Source of the DNA: Silene noctiflora
Lineage: Eukaryota > Streptophyta > Magnoliopsida > Caryophyllales > Caryophyllaceae
DNA length: 21,768 bases
Assembly (NCBI GenBank): GCA_009801015.1
Contig: VHZZ01002326.1
Coordinates: forward strand, 48,382-70,149
Direction of reading: 5' to 3'
Position 1 is the stretch's first letter, and each line of letters starts with the position of its first letter. Positions 9,010 to 19,598 of the stretch are shown here, piece after piece. The position numbers were made by a program, and so were the translations under genes. The notes under the pieces were generated by a model, which searched no databases, was not told the origin of the DNA, and saw only the letters and a list, made by a program, of their open reading frames with translations.

Positions 9010-9180
9010 AAAATAAATAGATAACTATTGATCGAGACGGAGTGATTATTTATTGTAGATATCCTATTGTTCTAAGTTAAAATAGATAAGCGAACATGCA
9101 AAATTATGTGTAAAGTTATTAAAGATATACTATCTCCGTTCCGATCATTTGTTTATTTATTTTTTTTCATTTTTAGGTGT
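9010..9180. mobile_element. Further Stowaway-like terminal sequences
   Basis: GATCGAGACGGAGTG near 9030-9045 has the form of a right terminus. CTATCTCCGTTCCGATCATT near 9128-9147 has the form of a left terminus of another copy. Neither has a convincing partner of its own, so I treat them as fragments or nested pieces. Confidence 0.4.
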
Positions 9181-9821
9181 CTTATTCAATTTTTTATCTT
9201 TTTATTTTTGGAAATTTTTTAAGTCATTTAATCACCCAACCCTACTTTGTTCCATTTCTCATCCAATAACACTACCTAAAACAAAAAGGCCAAGGCTCAA
9301 GTCTGCCACCATTTCAAAGGACATTGGAGCCATCATTCTCGGGAGAAAAAGGAAGAAAGAAAAGCTAGCAAAAATGATCAAAAACAGATTAGTGATGCGC
9401 TTGAAGAAATGCTTATAATTATGTCCACATAGGGCACCACATACCTCATTATTATGGGAATCGAGCTTTGGACAGTAAGGTCAACGGCATCATAAGATTT
9501 ACGATGCCATTATTATCCTTGTTCTTTAATTTACCGTACCGCAGGCAAAAGTTTGTCTTCCCTTTTGTAATCCCGGTGATTACGTTAGTCGAATCCTATA
9601 TGTTTGATAATCAAAATTGTTATATCATACCCCTGCTTTAGTTGTTGTACATTCTGTTTTGTTTTTCTTTTTAAGTTTCTCCCCGTCATTTTTTACTTTG
9701 TTAAAATAAATTATCTTTTTAATTGGAAATGAGTTTTGGGCGACAATTTTTAATATACTTGATTTAATCTGTAGGACAATCTTTTAAATACGTCATTTTT
9801 CAAAAGGAATTGTTATTTTAC
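9181..9821. other. Non-coding stretch without recognised features
   Basis: AT-rich sequence. A basic 89-residue ORF ending near 9418 starts in the MITE-like terminus and matches nothing I know. Small inverted repeats occur at about 9488-9510 (GGCATC/GATGCC) and 9567-9583 (GTAATC/GATTAC). Confidence 0.45.
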
Positions 9822-11104
9822 TGTAACAACCCCTCTTACTCGGTCAAAATAATTGAGGATGCTACTCATCTCGGTTTCTCGAGATAGTGCATCATAACGT
9901 CACTTAAGAAACAAGTATTTAATGAGTTCCAAAGTTTACCGAATTATACACAAACCAAAATTTCAAAATCTCAAACTACTTGTCTCCAAAACAAAACGGA
10001 AATGTAACAAATCCCAAGTCTCCCAAACTATTAAGACTAAAACTAGACTATCGACTCGATGTCACAATGGTTCTTATGCCCCTCAAGCATTCAATCATCA
10101 TCAAGTACCTAAAAGTCTACCTACTCCACATGACCGGAAATATGAAGCGGATCACTGTAAATAGTTTCTAAAAAGGTTTTACACAAGAAAACACCAAGTC
10201 AACACAAGGTTGAGTAAAGACAATCAATGCACAAGTAAACCTCAAGAGGCTATAGTCAATACATCATGATATAATCATAACTCATCCTACATCCCCAGTC
10301 ATCATGATCAATAAGGCAATTGGACATACAAGCGTTTTACAAGTCACATGGCAACAATATCAAAGCGTGTTACAAATCACACGACAATAAGTGGTACTCA
10401 AATCACATGGCGAATGTGCTCGGCCACATACACTCCCCGAATCATAAATATGCACATCCCCCGACCCCTTGTGGCAGCCCACAAGAGGAGACTCTGGGCG
10501 GCCCTCTACGTTGCCCAAGATACTCAGTTACCAGCACCGATCCCAACAAGTCCAATGCCAACTCAATACCATATCGACCATTTTCATTCAATAATCATCC
10601 ATAATCACATAATCTCATAGGACATTGTCAAAATCTCAACAATAAATCATAATCATCACATATTCACAAGAGTTGAGTAGAGAAAGTCTCTACCTTTAGT
10701 CAAGATCACCAAGTAAGCAAGATCAAAAGTGCATCTCTAAAAATTTGGCTCCTAAACAAACATAATAGCACATAATCTAAGCAAGTCTATTTTTAATCAA
10801 TTTACCCAATTACATACTACTTCTCAAAATCCCTAATTTCTAGGTCAGGATTCAAGAACTCGTGAAATTAAGAAACAATCTTTCAATTCTTTAGTCTTAA
10901 TCCTCATAAAGGTGGTAAAGATAGGAATAGATAACAAAATCTCAGAACTTTGGATGAAAGAGTGGATGCAAATTACCAAGGATTTATTAAGGATGAACAC
11001 TTTCCTATTAGGTCTCAAATCTCCCTTCCTAGATAATAATAAGATGGTAATAGTATGGTAATAGAGTTTTAGGGTGAGTTTCAATGTAAAATTTGACAAT
11101 GACT
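9822..11104 (-). mobile_element. Partial chromovirus-type LTR, interrupted by the next element
   Basis: It starts TGTAACAACCCCTCTTAC at 9822, the reverse complement of a chromovirus LTR 3' end like those at 11105, 18267 and 20478. It keeps the hairpin near that end (9868-9885) and the GC-rich block with TGCACATCCC (10451-10460). It runs without a terminus to 11104, where another LTR begins, so the rest should lie beyond the right end of that element. No primer-binding site lies to its left. The ORFs readable at 9922-10620 are fortuitous. Confidence 0.7.
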
Positions 11105-12773
11105 TGTAACATCCCCTCTTACCCGGTCGGGAATGTCATCATCTCGGTTACCCGAGGCAGTGAATCGGAACTTCAATTAAGTAAAATTTTATATAAAATA
11201 CATGTTTAGTGAATTATATAAATTAATAAACAATATATCGGTCTCATACTACTACAACCTTTCTAATGAGAACTACGTCGATTAGCATGTGACAACTGGA
11301 ATAGACACCAATGCTCGTGGATTGACCCGTCTCGCTCGTCACTAAGTCCAAACCCGTGCTCAAACTGCTCCATATGATGGAAATATCATATGGTTCAACA
11401 CAGGCCACCCCGATTAAAGAAGGCGACGGCTACACATAACCAACACACGTTAGTTTCGATGATACAAGCACTCACGAGATAATATGTGAATATGAAGATG
11501 AAGTGCAATAATGAAACACATGAGTCATAAGTCTCCATCCACCAAAACTCCACATCATATAACCTGGTGACGACATCACAACACCGCCACCAAACAGCTA
11601 GACCGCAGCCCGTAAAACAAGTACTCGGGACACGCCTGTGGTACAGATCCCAGGCACCAACCGGACACCTGTCAGGCGCCGTGACACCATACGAGTCCCT
11701 CCGTACTCAAGCCATAAACGTGCACATCCTCCTTGCAGTGGGAAACTCCAAGGATCGACCCGAGCATAAAACGGTCTCCTGAACCGCCGTACGTCTCTTA
11801 AATAACCACACAACACAACCTCAACTCCACCAACAACCTCCAACATCCACCAATAATCACATGTATGCAATATGCAACGCAACAAGCCACGTATACGACT
11901 TTCTCATGAGACACAAACCTTGAGTATGCCATGAACAAGTATACCACAATTATTAACTCTGTAATTCACCATTTCTCATTATCATGTTATAATGTGGTTT
12001 TAACAACAATATGAGACTCACAATAATCACGCAACATCATGTTATAATGCAATACTACATATACCAAAGAATTAATGGCAATGAATACATAAGTAAACAC
12101 TCATATTACCAAACCGAATATGGAAACCCTACCTTTTAACAAACTCAGTAAGCAATTCGAGACGACTAAGAATCCGTCTTATAAAACCGTCTCATCTTAC
12201 ATAAATCACATACTTACCATCACAACACATCCTATACTCTTATATTATATAAAATCCCTTATTATTACCCTTTAATTACTCAAAATACTAATTATAATCA
12301 CTAATTAACATTACCAATAAAAACCCCAAATGTTAGGGTTTGATAAAAGACAATGAAAAAGGTGAGCTTTGACTTACAAAGGGTAGATCGAGAAAAAGGT
12401 AGAGGAAAGGTTGCATCATCTTCAAACTCAATATTAGATTCCATGGAAGGGTGTTTGGGAGAGTTCTAGAGAGAAGGGAAAGTGTTTGGAGGCTTTAGAG
12501 AGAGAGAGAGAACGAAATGATTTAGGGTTATGCGGATTATAGATTCTGACATAGTATATATCTCCACTGAAACGTTGCAATCGGTAGAGTGTGTCCGTAC
12601 ACTCGGCCGAGTGCCACTTTCTCGGTCCACAACATACCCACTCGGTCTAGCATACTCACACTCAGTCTAGTGTGAACTTCCTTACTCATGATTACGACTC
12701 TCCTCAAGTTTAAGGGTCTACTCCTTATTCCTCAAAGCGTCCTATTGAAGTCTCTAAAGATCCGGGTATTACA
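11105..12773 (-). mobile_element. 3' LTR of the minus-strand element (1669 bp)
   Basis: It runs from TGTAACATCCCC at 11105 to GGGTATTACA at 12773; in element sense it starts TGTAATACCC and ends GTTACA. It carries a hairpin near its 3' end (11143-11156), a GC-rich block with TGCACATCCT (11721-11730), a GA microsatellite near 12497-12511 and a perfect palindrome ACTCGGCCGAGT (12601-12612). The flank 11100-11104, TGACT, is the predicted target-site duplication. Confidence 0.85.
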
Positions 12774-12811
12774 ATCTTACCTCATTAAAATGAACTTCGT
12801 ACCCGAAGTTC
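12774..12811 (-). other. Polypurine tract and pre-PPT hairpin of the minus-strand element
   Basis: In element sense, GAACTTCG-GGTA-CGAAGTTC (12811-12792) is a perfect 8-bp hairpin, followed by a purine-rich AATGAGGTAAGAT that abuts the LTR start. The arrangement matches 1597-1634, with one T-A stem pair changed to C-G. Confidence 0.75.
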
Positions 12812-14339
12812 GACTCGACTCTCTCATTTAACAACCACTTACTCAAATCTCATTACCGACTTCATGCACTCTCTCGTCATCTTCGTTGTCTTTCGTCAAA
12901 GTTCTTACCGTCATTATTACTCTCATTATGTCAACATCTTTCTTATCCCTCTCACCATTCTCACCTCACATACCTTCATCTGTACACATTCTCTTATACT
13001 CATCGTACACATCCCAAGGCTCTTTGTTCAACTATTCACTTCCTCACATTCCTTATTCTGTGCTCTCTTTTCTTAATCTTTCAAGGTATTACATCTATTC
13101 CCCCTAAAAGAGAACTTCGTCCTGAAGTTCAAACATCTAAACATCATACTAATATCTTTACCATCCTCAAGATCGATATCCACAAATAACCGAATTTCGG
13201 GTTCACCATTATCTTCTTACTTATAGATAATCCTTTAATTAGGCTTCATATACTCACAACGTCACTAGGTCCATATTCGCACTGCTAGTCCTCTCTATAC
13301 CCTCATGTTAACAAGATCAATCCCATGGTCCAAAGTTCAATTCCCAAAACGACCTCTCAAAGGATGTTACAAATTTTGGGTGCTCATGGTTATACATGTA
13401 TCTACATACACGATATGACTCAAATGTTACCACGTTTATGCATGCACATCAAAAGAACAAGATTATGCGAATTTTATGAAAATAATTAAAGAATGCTAAA
13501 GAATTACTCGTAATATAATTTAGCCACTTTCAATACTCCCATTTCCGTACACATCACGTTATGCATATACCGCGTCAAATCTATCCGTCACATCATTACA
13601 TATGCTTTTACGCATCCACGTTCATCCATCACGAACATTTCCGTTCGTAAGAATTACAAGACTCTGTATGGCACACGAATTGAGGAAACATCATATCATA
13701 TTTATATCATTATCGTGTCACACGAGACACCGTCATCACTAGTAAACATACATTACTCCAAGATATTTTATACATTCTTTCTTATCAAAATTAATCATGT
13801 GAATTAATACTTGCCACTTAAATGCAATACAAAATGGCAAAACATCAAATAATACGGTCCATACATAAATAATTCATGAGGATATCAACCGTATAGGGAC
13901 ACTATGCTCATACAAACACAAGGTAATCGACACAACCACAAAATAAGTCATATACCCAATACTTGGTAGAATATTGGCAAAATACGGGCCAAGGACAAGG
14001 CACTCGGTCGAGTGCAGGGGGCACTTGGCCGAGTGTCACCAAGTCAGAATGTTTTTGCTCCCAAAATCGCTTCTAATACATCTTTATTCTATCATTTTTA
14101 AAATAAATACTTCCAATAGTGATTAGTACACCACCAAACAATCAAATTTTTAAGCAATACCTTGGCCTTAAGGCCATAATTACAATACAAATTAAAATAT
14201 CTAATATTACATAACCGACACAAAATCACACATTGTTCGACTCATAAAACATCAAAAGTTAACAGTGGGAATTTCCCTTCCCACGAAACAAGCTCGTCCA
14301 TTGGCCTAAAGTCCCGTCGCCGCCAATATCCTCATCCTC
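12812..14339 (-). other. Non-coding 3' interior of the minus-strand element
   Basis: There is no coding similarity. A second LTR-start-like junction lies at 13086-13130: GGTATTACA, a purine tract on the minus strand, and a 7-bp hairpin GAACTTC/GAAGTTC. Palindromes ACTCGGTCGAGT (14002-14013) and ACTTGGCCGAGT (14023-14034) lie further right, as does a perfect 14-bp palindrome TGGCCTTAAGGCCA (14163-14176). The short plus-strand ORFs at 12864-13107 are not genes. Confidence 0.5.
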
Positions 14340-14945
14340 TTACGTGACTCCCTCCTCCTCTTCATTCTCATCATCCTCTTCGTCCTCTTCATCATGATCT
14401 TGCTCCATGCCGTATTTTGTCGTCTCGGATATGCCCGCTCCATTTTCACCACCTTGAGGAACATGACCGAAGAATCTGGTCCCACAAGCATGATGAGGTC
14501 CCACCCATAGACCAAGCAAGTGTCCATACCCATGGGAAACCGTAGTACCCCAATCCGATGTGTTTACACCGTAGCCTCTAAAGCATCCGAGTCATCTCCC
14601 ATATCGATCCAATAACTTGAGTGGTGAGGAGGGTTCACACCTTGCCTTATTGCCACTTCATGGGTACTTCTCATCACGAGGTCATTGTTTAAGCGGTAGG
14701 TAAGGTTTGCCATGTGGAATTTATGGTCAAAAGCGGATGGGTATTGGGTATAACCACCAGTGTAAGTCAGAGGCGGCACATGCATCAAGGAAGATGGTTC
14801 TTCCATAGTTGGGGAACGAGGTGGTAAAGGAGTAGGAGCTCAGGGTTCCATCTTCATCCTTAAACAAGAAAATATGGTCGTGAGGAATGACATAACTTTG
14901 AGGTGGAACACGGGGCGGATCCACCTCTCTAAGGTGATCGGTCTC

Positions 14946-16452
14946 TGATGATCCGCCGTTTAACCACCAAACAATATTTGTAACTCAACAAACAACTTAG
15001 CAAGTAGTAAGTAGAGGTCTAACCCAAAATACGATTAAGTTATGCTTTACTTGCAACAAGAGAGTGCTTAAAATAGTAGCAAGAGTGTACAATTGATATG
15101 ATTTATAAGGTGAATAACTACAACTAAATAAAACAACAAATGTAAAAAAAATGAAAGCAAGTATGTAAAAAGGATTGTAAACAATATAGAGGAAAGCACT
15201 AGGGTTTCATGGGATCATAGAAGCGATTAAATGGTAAATCCAGAGGTGTGATTCTAGGGTTTGGTCAAGATCATTGATAGAATAGGATCAAAACTTTCGT
15301 CTTGCAATCCATAGGCTGAGTCGGGTTAGCTTATGGCGCACACCTGGTCACCCTACTAGCATAGTGCATGGTCTAACATCTCCTAAGACTCTTTCGGTCT
15401 TGTAGGTAGTGTTGAAAAGTTAGAGAATCATGCAAGGTTGTGAGTCAAGCATTTTATCAAACATAACATGTGCACTACAACTAGAACTATAACATGTTTA
15501 ATCAACCAAGATGGACTCAATGGATCATGGATCTGCCCTTAAAGCAATCCCCTAATCCCCCATTAACCCTAACTAAGGAACTACTCACTCATTAACATGA
15601 AACTCAAGCAAATAAGGTTGTCAATCATCAAAGCAAAAGAAGACATGATGAATAAAGTAAAGTGATTAACAATGATTAACAAGAAATTAGGCAAGAGTAG
15701 AGAATTGTACCAACTTAGGGAGATTGAACAATAATAAGGAAGATTAAAATAGAAGAAACCCTTTGATGAATGAAGAATTGTCACCTTCTTCAATTACAAG
15801 ATAGATCTAAGATTGATTGTGGAAATATTAAAGTGCAATTATGGAAAGATTAAGCTAACTAAATATAATTAGGCTAATTAACTCTCTAATGGTCACCCTC
15901 TATCTTAATGCGATTTGAAGGGTATTTATACTAATACAAGGTTTTGGGCCTAATTAGGTTGAAATAAATGACCTAAACGAGACGTCAATAGAGAGTCCCG
16001 CAAGGCCTATGCTAAGCTCGACCGGGTCTTGAGTAACTTGGATAAGCACTGCCCAAGAACTCGCCCGAGCTCTAGTGTTGCTTGCCCGGGTTTGGCTCTA
16101 GCTCACCCGGGTTCAGCTGCAGCCTTGCCTTTTTCTTGCAATTGGGACCTATGTGCCGTGGGGATCACCCTAGGCCGTGGGGCTTGCTCCTCATTAACTC
16201 CAATCCTTTATCTAGGTCTTCGGTCTTCATCCTCTCTTCATACTTTGTCATTAGTACCGTCAGTTTTAGCTCCTAAATGCTATGTTTAAGCTGGTTTTCG
16301 CTCCTTTTGCTTTATTTCCTACAAATGGGCTAGAAACTCATAGAAAAGCAAATAGGAAGCTAAAGACGCCGAAATGACCCTAATAAGAACGATTAAGCAT
16401 GCTAAATAGGGTTTTTTAAGGGGTTAAAAGTGCACTTTTCACGGCCACATCA
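14946..16452 (-). mobile_element. Solo LTR (1507 bp) with GTCTC target-site duplication
   Basis: The ends are TGATGATCC (14946) and GGCCACATCA (16452), a TGATG/CATCA inverted terminus. GTCTC flanks it on both sides (14941-14945 and 16453-16457). On the minus strand a TATA box, TATAAATA, lies at 15930-15923. There is no internal coding region, so two LTRs probably recombined and removed it. The family is not that of the neighbouring TGTAA...TTACA LTRs; I cannot name it, though Tat/Athila-type is plausible. The plus-strand ORFs at 16029-16289 lie within it and are not genes. Confidence 0.9.
15923..15930 (-). promoter_or_regulatory. TATA box of the solo LTR
   Basis: TATAAATACCC on the minus strand, about 520 bases from the LTR start at 16452, is in the expected U3 position and supports the minus orientation. 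Confidence 0.55.
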
Positions 16453-17394
16453 GTCTCCGACAAATTCTTTCCTACGGAAAGTCTCATGTACAAATCCCGG
16501 TCTACCTTCCAAGCATATCCCCCTCCTCTCATATCCTTAAGCCAATTAATACGTTTCATATACGCTATATCAAAGTACGCCACTTTGGTTGACAAAGGTT
16601 TATATACCGCCCCCGGTTCATAGTCCAACAACTTCTTAGCCAAGCGGGTCAAAAGGGCACCACAATCCAAAGAACGCTTCTCTGGCAAGGTCACCCTTTC
16701 AAACACTAGGCACACCATAGACATGGCATTAAAGCAGAAGGGGTCCTCTCGGTATGGGTTCAAGTAAGAACTCAAAAGCAACACCTCCGACGAGTTTATC
16801 TTACTCACATCATTCCTCCCATAGAGAATATGGGTCATGAGGCGTAAGAATATCCTCAAAACCGAGTGTTCAACATTGTTTTCTCTCATAGCGCTCACTA
16901 TGGTGTGGGCATTACTCGTGTATAAGTCGATGTATTTGGTGGTTATCATGGAATTCTTTACCCTATCATGGTCAAGGTCGATCCTCCTAGACACCTCCAA
17001 GCAATCCACAAACTCATCACAAATCATGTGAAAAAGGGTGTTCTTATGCCTAAACCTCACCATATGGGTCTTCTTATCATATGCAAAAAATTTTAAAAAC
17101 TCTAGGGTTAAGTTACGCTAACACACCTCTGTAGGTTGTACAACCCTTCAAGTCCAAGAATGTCAAAGATGTCATACATTTCCTCCGCTATCCCCAACTC
17201 TCTCAACTCGTCAACTGACATACACCAAGTTGGGGATATGGGTCTAAGGGCTGGGCGAGGAAAGCGTTCTTTTGGGGCTTACACTCAAACTCAATGATCG
17301 GAAATCACGGGGATTTAATCATGGGAGGTACCACCGGTTCTTGGTGATCTTGTTTTGCACGGTTGATTCGGGAATTTCTTGATGGCCTCGACAT

Positions 17395-18266
17395 GCTACA
17401 AAAACGATTCATACAAAAAAATTCCGGATACGAAAAGATGAGAATTTACAACAAATTTTGGGACAAGTACGAGAATTTCTCAACATTTCTAGTTACCAAC
17501 AACAATGTGAGTAGAAAATTTGACATAGTTTCCCTTGAATTTAATCAAACTGAAAGCTTATTTAAGCCACAAATATTTCCAAGAAAATGGAATTCTTTTG
17601 AAACTATACAACATTTTAATCCCAATTCAAAGCAATATACAACCTTCCTAGTGAATGCCAAGGCTTTTAACACACTTAAAACAAGAATGAAGCATCAAAA
17701 TCAAAATTGGGCATGAATACTTTGCAAATTTCGAAAATTTGGGGAAAATTTTTAAGACAAAGTGTCCAATTTAAAACAATACTTAACATTATTAACAAAG
17801 ATTGTAGCCTTGTCAAAAAACCAGGTTTTAAACATGAAAATCAAAATTTGGACACATATGCTAGGATTTTTGAAATTTCGAAACAAAATTTTAAGACAAT
17901 ATTTCAAATGTAAGGCAAGATTTAACATTACTAACAAATATTAAAGCCTTTTAGAACAATTAAACTAAGTATTAAACATAAAAATCAAATTTTCCACCAA
18001 CATGAACCCTAATTTCGAATTTTTCCAATTTGGGGTAAAATTGAATATAAAATTTTCACATTTGACATTACTAGTGTTGTATAAAGTCAATTAGTACTAT
18101 AAAATTAATAATAACATGCAAATATGCAATTAGATGGTGAAAATTAAAGAAATTAGTCTAGATCTTATAAAAATCAAATTGGGGAAAAATAAGAAGAAAG
18201 AAAAAGTTACTTATTTTGAATAATTAGTAAAGATTGGGAAGAAATAAGGAAGTAGAAAGCTTGAAT
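17395..18266 (-). other. AT-rich 5' leader-like region of the ATHILA-like gene
   Basis: Apart from the tandem repeat, this stretch has no recognised signal. It separates the ATG at 17394 from the solo LTR. Its right end (about 18180-18266) is rich in A and G. Confidence 0.4.
17553..18125 (-). repeat. Diverged tandem repeat, about 140-145 bp period
   Basis: The anchor AAAATCAAAATT occurs at 17697 and 17837, and a close variant at 17981, giving spacings of 140 and 144. Each unit shares further words such as AATTTCGAAA, TTTTAAGACAA and TTAACATTA. A weaker unit precedes 17697. In element sense the array lies upstream of the ATHILA-like ATG. The AT-rich ORFs on either strand here are fortuitous. 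Confidence 0.6.
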
Positions 18267-19598
18267 TGTAACACCCCCATCTAACAAAGTGCCTTACCAA
18301 GGCCTACCCTAGCGAATGCTAGATTTACCATCTTGGTTGCCCGAGTTAGTACATATCAAAGATATCATAATGAAACGAATTAAATAAATAATTAGTTAAA
18401 GTGATTACAAAACTCTAATCCTAAAACAAAATGTCATACAACTGCCAAAACCAAAGTGAGAAATGTCTAAGACTCAGCGGAAGCAGTGATAACTAGATGA
18501 ATATTCGGTGTCCCCTCCAAACCCGCATGAAAGCTCAAACATCGACACCTACTAGACTCACTGCTCACCATCAATGGATCACCGCAGTTTTGAAAAAACA
18601 TAGGAAGGCTCAGTACAACCATACAATCAACTACAATCGCATAAGAGTAACAAGATAACTCAACCTATATTCACAATCCTCCAAAATCCAAAACAACAAA
18701 TGGCTTCCATCGCAACAGGTAACCCACCCTTGCCGATGCCAGACCGCAGCACTGGACAAAAAAATCCCCGCTCATCGGAACGAGCGAACTCGGATCATTA
18801 ATGTGCACATCCCCCTTATGACGGGAGTCACAAGAGGCGATACATGGAGGTGAAACCATCTCCCGACATGGCTCCACAATAGCATCCACAACTCCACCAT
18901 CATCAAATAACAACAATGATCACAATAATATAATTAAGCAAATCGCAAATACACCCAATGCAATGAACAGTATAGTCATATTGTGTAGGGAAACCCTACT
19001 TTATTCGCAAACAACAAAGAAATAGCGCAACAACGGTCTAAAACTGCTCCTCTATGAAATCGTCACCTAAATCAACGATACAATACAATTACCATACAAT
19101 TTCTATAACAATTACCCTAAATAAAGCCAAATTAGGGTTAACCAATACATAAAATAGTTGATGACGGATATCGGGACTTACTACAATTGATACGAGAAAG
19201 AGGAATCCGAAAGATCAACACCAACCTTGATTAGATGATGATTAGAATGATTAGGGAGGGTTTTCAGAAAGTGTTTAGGTTATAAAATGACGTTTAAGTG
19301 TACTCAGAATATTAATAACCTACTTAATCATTTTAATCAAAATCGCGCAAAACCCGACTCCAGACCGGACACTCGGTCGAGTTACCAACGTACTCGACTG
19401 AGTACGCCCTACTCGACCGAGTGAAACACTTACTCGGTCGAGTGACCCCAAAACAGTAGGCTGATTAAACATTCAGAAACATCCAAAAGACCCACTCGGT
19501 CGAGTGCAGCCTACTCGACTGAGTACTCAACAGACCTACTCGGTCGAGTGCAGCCTACTCGACCGAGTATCCAAAGCCCAGAAAGGTGTAGTATTACA
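18267..19598 (-). mobile_element. Solo chromovirus-type LTR (1332 bp) with TGAAT target-site duplication
   Basis: It runs from TGTAACACCCCC at 18267 to GTATTACA at 19598. TGAAT flanks it exactly on both sides (18262-18266 and 19599-19603). The minus-sense start TGTAATAC and end GTTACA match the plus-strand LTR 1635-2828, and the 18-base core ATTAATGTGCACATCCCC (18797-18814) is identical to it in inverse orientation. It has a hairpin near its 3' end (18332-18345) and eight copies of a 12-bp palindrome near its 5' end. Confidence 0.93.
19371..19568. repeat. Array of eight 12-bp palindromes in the solo LTR
   Basis: ACTCGGTCGAGT, ACTCGACCGAGT and ACTCGACTGAGT types start at 19371, 19392, 19411, 19432, 19494, 19513, 19538 and 19557. 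The spacing is mostly 19-25 bases with one gap of 62. Confidence 0.88.

Larger units (their letters stand above)
14340..17394 (-). pseudogene. ATHILA ORF-1-like gene, frameshifted and split by a solo LTR
   Basis: The start is an ATG at 17394-17392 followed by a basic SRPSRNSRINRAKQ segment. After an in-frame TGA and a frameshift comes MSVDELRELGIAEEMYDIF. A frameshift near 17110 leads to TLEFLKFFAYDKKTHMVRF and the long 17063-16453 frame (VLRIFLRLMTHILYGR, LDCGALLTRLAKKLL, AYMKRINWLKDM). That pattern recalls the plant ATHILA ORF-1 family, whose function is unknown to me. The solo LTR 14946-16452 splits the frame, which resumes at 14945 with HLREVDPPRVPPQ. Two more frameshifts (about 14843 and 14590) precede an acidic tail, DEEDEEDDENEEEE, and TAA at 14342-14340. 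Without the insertion the span is about 1543 bases, roughly 514 codons. Residues 'TDVAVKSALLTP' at the end of the 17063 frame are read-through into the LTR. Confidence 0.6.

Noticed and set aside
9149..9418. Basic 89-residue ORF as a host gene
   Set aside because: It begins in a MITE-like terminus, has a low-complexity start and matches no family I know.
9567..9583. GTAATC...GATTAC hairpin as a small RNA gene
   Set aside because: The stem is only six pairs, too short for a microRNA precursor or terminator.
10320..10620. Two overlapping plus-strand ORFs
   Set aside because: Both lie within the GC-richer block of a minus-strand LTR and overlap each other in different frames.
12495..12512. GA microsatellite as a separate feature
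   Set aside because: It is part of the LTR and is repeated at the same place in the partner LTR near 21725.
14163..14176. Perfect 14-bp palindrome TGGCCTTAAGGCCA
   Set aside because: It is a single occurrence with no context to suggest a function.
16029..16289. Plus-strand ORF with a hydrophobic stretch
   Set aside because: It lies wholly inside the solo LTR, opposite to its transcription sense.
16416..16452. C-terminal residues of the 17063 frame as part of a protein
   Set aside because: They are encoded by the inserted solo LTR; the real frame continues at 14945.
17363..17944. Several short plus- and minus-strand ORFs
   Set aside because: They fall in AT-rich diverged tandem repeats or across the start of the ATHILA-like gene.
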